Below, piece by piece: positions 5,996 through 11,402 of a stretch of 14,377 nucleotides of DNA (positions are counted from its first letter, which is position 1; each line of letters starts with the position of its first letter). The position numbers were made by a program, and so were the translations under genes. Source of the DNA: Lentimicrobiaceae bacterium (GTDB lineage Bacteria > Bacteroidota > Bacteroidia > Bacteroidales > SKPS01); contig SKPS01000338.1 in NCBI GenBank assembly GCA_007119395.1, forward strand, positions 1 to 14,377, written 5' to 3'. The notes beneath the pieces were generated by a model that saw only the letters and a list, made by a program, of their open reading frames with translations, was not told where the DNA came from and ran no database searches.

Positions 5996-7627
5996 CTACA
6001 TCATACCCATTCCGCCGCCCATGGGTGGCATGGGGGGTTCGGGTTTGTCTTCTTTGATTTCAGCCACTACGCACTCGGTGGTCAGCAACATACCGGCAAT
6101 GGATGCTGCGTTTTCGAGCGCTACGCGTGTCACTTTGGTTGGATCAATTACACCCGACTCAAGCAAGTGCTCATACGTTTCAGTGCGGGCGTTGAAACCG
6201 TAGTCACCTTCATGGGCTCTTACGTTCTGGATCACAACAGATCCTTCCATACCAGCGTTTTCAACGATCTGGCGCAACGGCTCTTCCAGTGCACGGCGGA
6301 TGATGTTCACCCCTGTGCGCTCATCTTCGTTCTCTACGTCGATGCTTTCCAAATTATCTAAGGAACGGATATACGCAATACCACCACCGGGCACAATACC
6401 CTCTTCCACTGCAGCACGGGTGGCATTCAGTGCATCGTCAAACCTGTCTTTCTTCTCCTTCATCTCCACCTCACTGGCAGCACCTACATAAATCACAGCC
6501 ACACCACCGGCCAGCTTGGCCAAACGCTCCTGCAACTTCTCACGGTCGTAGTCAGAAGTGGTGTTCTCAATCTGTACTTTGATCTGGTTTACACGGGCTT
6601 CAATGTCCTCTTTCTTCCCTTTTCCACTTACGATGGTGGTGTTCTCCTTGTCAATGGTCACCTTTTCAGCTACGCCGAGATACGAGAGATCAGCACTCTC
6701 AAGCTTGTAACCACGCTCCTCAGAGATCACAGTGCCTCCGGTCAGAATGGCGATGTCTTCCAGCATCTCTTTTCTGCGGTCACCAAAACCGGGAGCCTTT
6801 ACGGCAGCAATTTTTAAGGAACCACGCAACTTGTTAACAACCAAAGTAGCCAGCGCTTCACCCTCTACATCTTCAGCAATGATGATGAGCGGACGACCCG
6901 CCTGAACCACCTTCTCGAGAATCGGAAGGAGATCTTTCATGGTCGAGATCTTCTTGTCGTGAATCAGGATATACGGATTTTCAAACACAGCTTCCATCTT
7001 GTCGGTATCCGTCACAAAGTAGGGTGAAATAAACCCTCTGTCAAACTGCATCCCCTCTACCACATCAACATAGGTTTCAATCCCTTTGGCCTCTTCAATG
7101 GTGATCACACCCTCCTGCTTCACTTTGCCCATCGCCTCGGCAATCAACTTGCCAATAACACTGTCGTTGTTAGCAGAGATGGTGGCTACCTGCTCAATCT
7201 TCTGATTGCTTTCGCCAATCACCTGCGACTGCGACTTGATGCTTTCAATTACAGAAGCCACCGCCTTGTCGATACCCCTCTTAAGATCCATAGGATTGGC
7301 ACCGGCAGTAACATTTTTCAGCCCTGTTTGTACAATGGCCTGAGCCAACACCGTGGCTGTGGTTGTGCCATCACCGGCTACATCGTTGGTCTTGGAAGCA
7401 ACTTCCTTGACCATCTGTGCACCCATGTTCTCAATCTTGTCGGTAAGCTCAATCTCTTTGGCTACCGTAACACCATCCTTGGTGATGGCAGGTGCACCGA
7501 AACTCTTTTCGATGATTACGTTCCTGCCTTTGGGACCCAGGGTCACCTTAACCGCGTCAGATAGCTTGTCAACACCAGCTTTCAACGACTCACGCGCTTT
7601 TACGTCAAATACAATCTCTTTTGCCAT
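5996..7627 (-). CDS. groEL: Chaperonin GroEL (Hsp60), 60-kDa subunit
   Basis: A complete 543-residue group I chaperonin. GroEL forms a double ring of fourteen subunits and, with the GroES lid, encloses unfolded proteins and folds them at the cost of ATP. Visible features are the nucleotide-binding stretch TLGPKGRNV (29-37), ITKDGVTVAKEI (48-59), GDGTTTATVLA (85-95), the apical region with KISTMKDLLPILE, the signature AAVEEGIVPGGG in the second equatorial part, and the C-terminal tail MPPMGGGMGMM, which resembles the GGM-rich tail that projects into the cavity. No key block is missing. It is the second gene of a groES-groEL operon but is separated from groES by a rather long, structured 176-bp spacer. 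A purine-rich AGAGAAG just before ATG 7627 may help ribosome binding. A strong terminator follows. Confidence 0.99.
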   Translation of the reverse strand: MAKEIVFDVKARESLKAGVDKLSDAVKVTLGPKGRNVIIEKSFGAPAITKDGVTVAKEIELTDKIENMGAQMVKEVASKTNDVAGDGTTTATVLAQAIVQTGLKNVTAGANPMDLKRGIDKAVASVIESIKSQSQVIGESNQKIEQVATISANNDSVIGKLIAEAMGKVKQEGVITIEEAKGIETYVDVVEGMQFDRGFISPYFVTDTDKMEAVFENPYILIHDKKISTMKDLLPILEKVVQAGRPLIIIAEDVEGEALATLVVNKLRGSLKIAAVKAPGFGDRRKEMLEDIAILTGGTVISEERGYKLESADLSYLGVAEKVTIDKENTTIVSGKGKKEDIEARVNQIKVQIENTTSDYDREKLQERLAKLAGGVAVIYVGAASEVEMKEKKDRFDDALNATRAAVEEGIVPGGGIAYIRSLDNLESIDVENEDERTGVNIIRRALEEPLRQIVENAGMEGSVVIQNVRAHEGDYGFNARTETYEHLLESGVIDPTKVTRVALENAASIAGMLLTTECVVAEIKEDKPEPPMPPMGGGMGMM

Positions 7628-7710
7628 ATCTTCTCTTTTTTTTAATGATTACTGTTGTACTTAGAATGAAGAACGAAATGATTCAGGTTGCAACACTCCG
7701 GGTTGGGAAA

Positions 7711-7754
7711 GGTGGTGGTTCAGCACCCGGAAACAAGATCCGGTCAACACCACC
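7711..7754 (-). other. Nested hairpin in the groES-groEL spacer
   Basis: In the minus-strand transcript an outer stem GGTGGTG/CACCACC (7 bp, extendable by two pairs past a bulged C) encloses an inner stem CCGGA/TCCGG with a 7-base loop. There is no T-run after it, so it is not an ordinary terminator. It could influence mRNA processing, stability or the groES:groEL ratio. A separate near-perfect 16-bp DNA palindrome lies at 7787-7802, directly after the groES stop codon. Confidence 0.5.
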
Positions 7755-7803
7755 ATCTCACCATACAGGAGCCACACAAACTGCTTCCATCCGATCGGGT
7801 GGT

Positions 7804-8082
7804 TTATATAATTGCGTAAATGTCAGACTCACGCATGATCAGGTACTCAGTGCCATCTACATTGATCTCAGTGCCTGAGTACTTGCCGTAGAGAACCATG
7901 TCACCCACATTCACGGTCATGGGCTCATCTTTTTTCCCCTGTCCTACCGCGATCACCTTGCCACGCTGGGGCTTCTCTTTTGCTGTATCAGGAATGATAA
8001 TGCCTGATGCTGTTTTGGTTTCTGCTTCTGCCGGTTCTACAAGAACCCTGTCTGCTAATGGTTTAATCTTTACACTTGCCAT
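7804..8082 (-). CDS. groES: Co-chaperonin GroES (Hsp10)
   Basis: A complete 92-residue protein of normal length that forms the seven-subunit lid of GroEL. It starts MASVKIKPLADRVLVEPAEA. The mobile loop follows at about 20-32 (AETKTASGIIIPD), where GIII takes the place of the GroEL-contacting IVL motif. The core blocks KPQRGKVIAVGQG (37-49), VNVGDMVLYGKYSGTE (57-72) and LIMRESDIYAII (81-92) are all standard. The upstream 194-bp gap to secG contains the secG terminator and a possible sigma-54-like site; no CIRCE element is visible. The gene is therefore probably transcribed with groEL from its own promoter, independently of secG. Confidence 0.98.
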   Translation of the reverse strand: MASVKIKPLADRVLVEPAEAETKTASGIIIPDTAKEKPQRGKVIAVGQGKKDEPMTVNVGDMVLYGKYSGTEINVDGTEYLIMRESDIYAII

Positions 8083-8134
8083 ATTCTTTCAGTTTTATTG
8101 GTGAATAATATTTTTCTGATGTGCCCGCACCCTG

Positions 8135-8150
8135 TCGAATATTATGCCAA
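8135..8150 (-). promoter_or_regulatory. Possible sigma-54-like (-24/-12) site upstream of groES
   Basis: The minus strand reads TTGGCATAATATTCGA. The TGGCA half matches the -24 block of the sigma-54 consensus exactly. The -12 block is in register but imperfect: T and G are kept, while one T and the final C are changed. Transcription would begin about 40 bases before the groES start. A TAnnTTTG element is not seen in this gap. A gene for a sigma-54-type activator lies two kilobases away, but the link is only inferred. Confidence 0.3.
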
Positions 8151-8203
8151 GCAGGTTTTTCACAGAAATAACTGCCATGTTTACCCGAAAAGTGACAATG
8201 GGC

Positions 8204-8233
8204 AAAAAAAAATGTCAGCTTTACGCTGACATT
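8204..8233 (-). terminator. Intrinsic terminator after secG
   Basis: A perfect 9-bp inverted repeat AATGTCAGC / GCTGACATT with a 5-base loop is followed on the minus strand by an unbroken T run. It lies 44 bases after the secG stop and separates the secG transcript from groES. Confidence 0.9.
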
Positions 8234-8276
8234 CTGACACGCTGTTGGCATGTATTCTTTCACTTTTTCCGTGCGA

Positions 8277-8648
8277 TCAATCCATCTGAATTTCGATCGG
8301 GGGCTGTTGCTGCTGCTGTTGTTGTTGTGTCTGCACTTCAGGTTCAGTGGCAGCCGGTGGCAACGAAGGCATGGCATCCATCTCGGTCACCATACGCAAG
8401 TCAGTACCTGCACCTTGTACACCGGGAGTCCTGATGGCCATCACAGAACTAAGGGTCAATACCACCAAGGCAATGGCCAACGTCCAGGTAGCCTTCTCCA
8501 GAAAATCAGTGGTTTTCCTTACCCCCATATACTGGTTCGAAGAGGAGAAATTGGAGGCCAAACCACCACCTTTTGAGTTCTGTACAAGCACAATCAATAC
8601 CAGAAGAATACTGGTTAAGATAATCAGAATAAGAATAATCGGAAACAT
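8277..8648 (-). CDS. secG: Preprotein translocase subunit SecG, with a polyglutamine tail
   Basis: A 123-residue protein. SecG is the small accessory subunit of the SecYEG channel that assists SecA-driven export through the inner membrane. Two hydrophobic helices (about 2-22 and 54-72) flank the conserved cytoplasmic loop VQNSKGGGLASNF (22-34) and the KTTDFLEKATW stretch (45-55), as in Bacteroidota SecG proteins. The C-terminal extension (about 74-123) is low in complexity, with prolines and eight consecutive glutamines at 108-115. This is unusual relative to the core and probably dispensable. The start at 8648 is supported by an AAGGAG sequence seven bases upstream. The TPR gene ends 23 bp before it, so both belong to one transcript, ended by the hairpin at 8204-8233. 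Confidence 0.95.
   Translation of the reverse strand: MFPIILILIILTSILLVLIVLVQNSKGGGLASNFSSSNQYMGVRKTTDFLEKATWTLAIALVVLTLSSVMAIRTPGVQGAGTDLRMVTEMDAMPSLPPAATEPEVQTQQQQQQQQPPIEIQMD
8304..8327 (-). repeat. Trinucleotide (CAA/CAG) tract encoding eight glutamines in secG
   Basis: Eight in-frame glutamine codons occur in a row, as runs of CAA and CAG. The tract is prone to slippage. Changes by whole units would only lengthen or shorten the tail, while others would alter the last eight residues. Confidence 0.85.
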
Positions 8649-8655
8649 ATGAATT

Positions 8656-8661
8656 CTCCTT
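8656..8661 (-). promoter_or_regulatory. Ribosome binding site of secG
   Basis: The minus strand reads AAGGAG with seven bases to the secG ATG, a clear Shine-Dalgarno sequence. Most other starts in this window lack one, as is common in Bacteroidota, so it helps to fix this start. Confidence 0.7.
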
Positions 8662-8671
8662 ATTGTTTAAA

Positions 8672-9397
8672 TTACAATCTGTTGGATGTATTCCGGATCT
8701 CCGAAATACGGCTGGCAAAATAACTGCTTTTTTCCGGGAAAGTCAAGGACAAACTTTGAAAAATTTTAATCGCCTTGCTTTTGTTGCCCTGTTCCAGGTA
8801 CACATTGGCCAGCGTTTCCGTTACCAAATCAAAGGCTGGCATATTGCTCCTTTCAGCAATGGCAACGGATTCAGTGTAGTCACCCTCTTTCGGAACGATC
8901 CTGGGTTCTTCCCTGATAAATCTTTCAATCAGCTCCTCTTTGGGTGACGCAGAAGGTGTTGCCTCCTCTGGCACATCTTCTGGCACCTCTTCTGGCAGAT
9001 CTTCCTGCACTTCTTCATGCGCCTCTTCTGGCAGATCCTCTTGCAGATCCTCTTGCACCTCTTGCTTCATCTCTTCAACAGAGGTGCCTGTGATCTCAGG
9101 TTGAGCAGCAACCGTTACGGTCTCGGGTTGTGTGGTTGTGTCAACAGAAGGCATCGGCGTCATTCTGCCTGCAAAAAGATTGGCATGCAGGATTTTCCGG
9201 TCGTGTACAAAGAGAGCCGATTGTTGTAGCTGTGCCTGAAAGCCCGGGTGATTGCCGGCGTGGAGTTTCCTGAGCAGCAACATGTGCAAAGTGGCACACC
9301 ACGGATAGGCGGCCAGCCCTTCGGTCAGCTCCTCCACCGTAATGGTGGCATGGTGATCAGTGTGTTTGATCTGTTGTGTAATCTGCTGTTGCTTCAT
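8672..9397 (-). CDS. TPR-domain protein of the lptE-secG cluster, with an acidic tetrapeptide repeat
   Basis: A 241-residue protein of unknown precise role. The N-terminal part (1-75) is helical, with EELTEGLAAYPWCATLHMLLL at 22-42. A disordered linker follows, containing eight perfect four-residue repeats of the form [E/D]-[V/L/A]-[Q/P/H]-E at 113-144. The C-terminal part (188-234) is a TPR-like helix pair: TETLANVYLEQGNKSKAIKI, then FQSLSLTFPEKSSYFASRI. There is no signal peptide or membrane segment, so it is probably cytoplasmic. As I remember it, a similar uncharacterised protein often sits between lptE and secG in Bacteroidota, which suggests a role linked to export or envelope assembly (inference). 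The gap to lptE is 88 bp and to secG 23 bp, all on the same strand. Other TPR-type interpretations are possible, since only one pair is clear. Confidence 0.75.
   Translation of the reverse strand: MKQQQITQQIKHTDHHATITVEELTEGLAAYPWCATLHMLLLRKLHAGNHPGFQAQLQQSALFVHDRKILHANLFAGRMTPMPSVDTTTQPETVTVAAQPEITGTSVEEMKQEVQEDLQEDLPEEAHEEVQEDLPEEVPEDVPEEATPSASPKEELIERFIREEPRIVPKEGDYTESVAIAERSNMPAFDLVTETLANVYLEQGNKSKAIKIFQSLSLTFPEKSSYFASRISEIRNTSNRL
8966..9061 (-). repeat. Eight 12-bp coding repeats (acidic tetrapeptides)
   Basis: The translated units are EVQE, DLQE, DLPE, EAHE, EVQE, DLPE, EVPE and DVPE, in register without gaps. The DNA units resemble GANNTGCCAGAA with scattered changes. Copy number may vary between strains. 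Confidence 0.8.
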
Positions 9398-9485
9398 TCG
9401 GTCTCTTCTATGTCACGTAACATGAATCCCTTTATACGATTTTTAAACGCTTTTGTTACAACTCTTGTTGACCATTCGCCCATCG

Positions 9486-10010
9486 TTACCAGTTCACCAA
9501 TGCCCTGTTAAAGATATCCTCCACCAGCTCTTTGTTGATCTGCTCGATGAGTCGTGTTTCAACGGCTGAGAGGCTTTCACTGCTCAGGTAAGTCTGGAAC
9601 CGTGTAAACCGTGATTCAAAATCGTTGTCAGGGTCGTATTTATTGATAAACCGTACATTCAGTGTAATGGTAAGTCTGTTCATGGCAGCTTGCTCATCGC
9701 CCATGATGGCCTCCGGGCGGGTGTCATAACCGGTAATTTCCCCTTCAAAGTGAATGTCGCCGGTACCACTGGTTAAGGTGAGGCGTGTTTGTGAGGCAAT
9801 TTTGTCGATCAAGGCATCGGTGATAAGCTGTGCCATCGCCGGTGGTGCCAGCTGAGCATTGTTCTGGAAATAATTAACAGAGAATGTTTTTGCTTCAGGA
9901 GGTATGGAGGCGCCGGTGGTGGTATACCGGATTTGTACACACGAGCCCACCAATAGTGTACCCATTCCCAGCAGCAAAAACAGCATGATGTGTATGTGCT
10001 CTTTTCTCAT
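9486..10010 (-). CDS. lptE: LptE-like LPS-assembly lipoprotein
   Basis: A 174-residue exported lipoprotein. The signal peptide ends in the lipobox VGSC, with the lipidated Cys at 24. The mature part begins VQIRYTTTGASIPPEAKTF, followed by VNYFQNNAQLAPPAMAQLIT, a DALIDKIASQTRLTL segment, a strand pair around HFEGEITGYDTRP and a C-terminal helix. This is the layout of Bacteroidota LptE-family proteins, which plug the outer-membrane LPS translocon LptD. Assignment rests on the overall pattern and on its position directly after a sigma-54-type activator and before secG, a neighbourhood I recall from other Bacteroidota. The ATG overlaps the activator's stop codon by one base (TGATG), so the two are translationally coupled. 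It lies in the outer membrane, facing the periplasm. Confidence 0.85.
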   Translation of the reverse strand: MRKEHIHIMLFLLLGMGTLLVGSCVQIRYTTTGASIPPEAKTFSVNYFQNNAQLAPPAMAQLITDALIDKIASQTRLTLTSGTGDIHFEGEITGYDTRPEAIMGDEQAAMNRLTITLNVRFINKYDPDNDFESRFTRFQTYLSSESLSAVETRLIEQINKELVEDIFNRALVNW

Positions 10011-11278
10011 CAGTCTCTGATATTGTATTCTTTAATTTTACGGTAGAGTGTTCTTTCAGAGATGCCCAGCTCTTCGGCGGCGGCTTTTCGTTTGCCACCA
10101 TGCCGTTGCAGCGCTTTTCTGATCAGCTCTATTTCTCGCTTTTCAATCGAGAGAGATTCCTCTATCACCTCCCCTTCGTCGATCTGGTGTTCATCATGGT
10201 AGAGCTCCTCCGGGAAAAGTTCTTCCTGCGGTGGCTCAGTATGACTTCCGTCCGGGTGATAGTGCCCCGCCGTATTGTCATCACGTGCCGCCTCAAACTG
10301 CCGTAACAGGGCAGGCTCCTTCGATCTGATCCTGTGAGACAGCTCCGGGTCTTGCAGAATATGCATCATCAACCCTTTCATCTCATTCATGTCCCGCTTC
10401 ATGTCGAACAACACCTTGTAGAGCAAGTCACGCTCATTGATTCTGTCTCCTGATTGGTTCGGGCTGTCGCGTAACAATACAGGCAGCTGACTTGTTTCAC
10501 CGTCAGGCAGATACCGCTGTAACGTGTTGCGGTCAATCTCCCTGTTGCGTTCCAGAATGGATAACTGCTCGGTGATGTTTTTCAGCTGACGCACATTCCC
10601 CGGCCAACGATACCTGGTGAGCAAATCGAGCGCCCCCTCGTCGGGGTTGAGCTCAGGGACACGGTACTTCTCAGCAAAATCAAAAGAGAACTTCCTGAAT
10701 AGGAGCAAAATATCCTCCTTCCGGTCACGAAGCGGCGGTACAAAAATGGGCACCGTATTGAGACGGTAGAAAAGGTCTTCGCGAAACCTTCCCGATTGGA
10801 TCGCTTCAGGGATGTTCACATTGGTAGCCGCCACCACCCTCACATCGGTACGGATCACCTTAGACGAACCCACCTTGAAAAACTCACCCGTTTCAAGCAC
10901 CCTCAACAGCCTTACCTGGGTAGAGAGCGGCAACTCAGCCACCTCGTCAAGGAAGATGGTTCCTCCGTTCACCACTTCAAAATACCCCTTTCTGGCCTCA
11001 TGGGCACCGGTAAAAGAGCCCTTTTCATGACCAAACAGTTCTGAGTCAATGGTTCCCTCAGGGATGGCACCACAGTTCACGGCAATGTAAGGGCCATGCT
11101 TGCGTGCACTCTGTTGATGAATAATCTTCGGGAAATTCTCTTTCCCCACTCCGCTCTCCCCGGTAATCAACACTGTGATATCGGTAGGAGCCACCTGCAT
11201 CGCCGTCTGAATCGCACGGTTCAAACCAGCTGACTCACCTATGATACCAAAACGCTGCTTTATCGTCTGTATGTCCAT
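10010..11278 (-). CDS. Sigma-54-dependent type AAA+ activator with Fis-type HTH, no sensor domain
   Basis: A 422-residue bacterial enhancer-binding protein. The AAA+ domain starts almost at the N-terminus: Walker A GESGVGKE (40-47), the sigma-54-contact loop GSFTGA (87-92, Ser in place of the common Ala of GAFTGA), Walker B GGTIFLDE (105-112), sensor I AATN (150-153), the arginine-finger region GRFREDLFYRLN (163-174) and WPGNVRQLKN (225-234). A charged linker (about 265-378) follows, then a Fis-type helix-turn-helix (KRKAAAEELGISERTLYRKI, 396-415). Such proteins hydrolyse ATP to remodel RNA polymerase carrying sigma-54. No receiver, GAF or PAS domain precedes the ATPase, so activity must be controlled by expression, by a partner or by the linker. 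It is translationally coupled to lptE and leads the lptE-TPR-secG run. Its targets are unknown. Confidence 0.93.
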   Translation of the reverse strand: MDIQTIKQRFGIIGESAGLNRAIQTAMQVAPTDITVLITGESGVGKENFPKIIHQQSARKHGPYIAVNCGAIPEGTIDSELFGHEKGSFTGAHEARKGYFEVVNGGTIFLDEVAELPLSTQVRLLRVLETGEFFKVGSSKVIRTDVRVVAATNVNIPEAIQSGRFREDLFYRLNTVPIFVPPLRDRKEDILLLFRKFSFDFAEKYRVPELNPDEGALDLLTRYRWPGNVRQLKNITEQLSILERNREIDRNTLQRYLPDGETSQLPVLLRDSPNQSGDRINERDLLYKVLFDMKRDMNEMKGLMMHILQDPELSHRIRSKEPALLRQFEAARDDNTAGHYHPDGSHTEPPQEELFPEELYHDEHQIDEGEVIEESLSIEKREIELIRKALQRHGGKRKAAAEELGISERTLYRKIKEYNIRD

Positions 11279-11306
11279 TGCTCTTCTCTCCCCTGTTTCA
11301 GGCAGG

Positions 11307-11314
11307 CAAAGATA
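11307..11314 (-). promoter_or_regulatory. Bacteroidota-type -7 element for the activator-lptE-secG operon
   Basis: The minus strand reads TATCTTTG, an exact TAnnTTTG match, about 28 bases before the activator's ATG. This suggests the operon itself is read by the housekeeping sigma factor. No good -33 element is seen. The rest of the gap (11315-11402) holds no gene and no clear terminator for the upstream T9SS gene. Confidence 0.5.
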
Positions 11315-11402
11315 CTGATTCTATACCAACCTGACACCATACCGTGACATTTTGGCATGCTTTTGACTCACCATACTGTACTTTATGCTGATTAACAACG
11401 AT

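Noticed and set aside
8211..8233. The 9-bp inverted repeat as a heat-shock operator for groESL
   Set aside because: It is followed by a T run on the minus strand just after secG, which is what an intrinsic terminator looks like, and it does not match the CIRCE sequence.
11350..11367. A second TGGCA-containing sigma-54-like site on the plus strand
   Set aside because: The distance to the TTG half is one base short, the -12 GC is missing, and no plus-strand gene follows.
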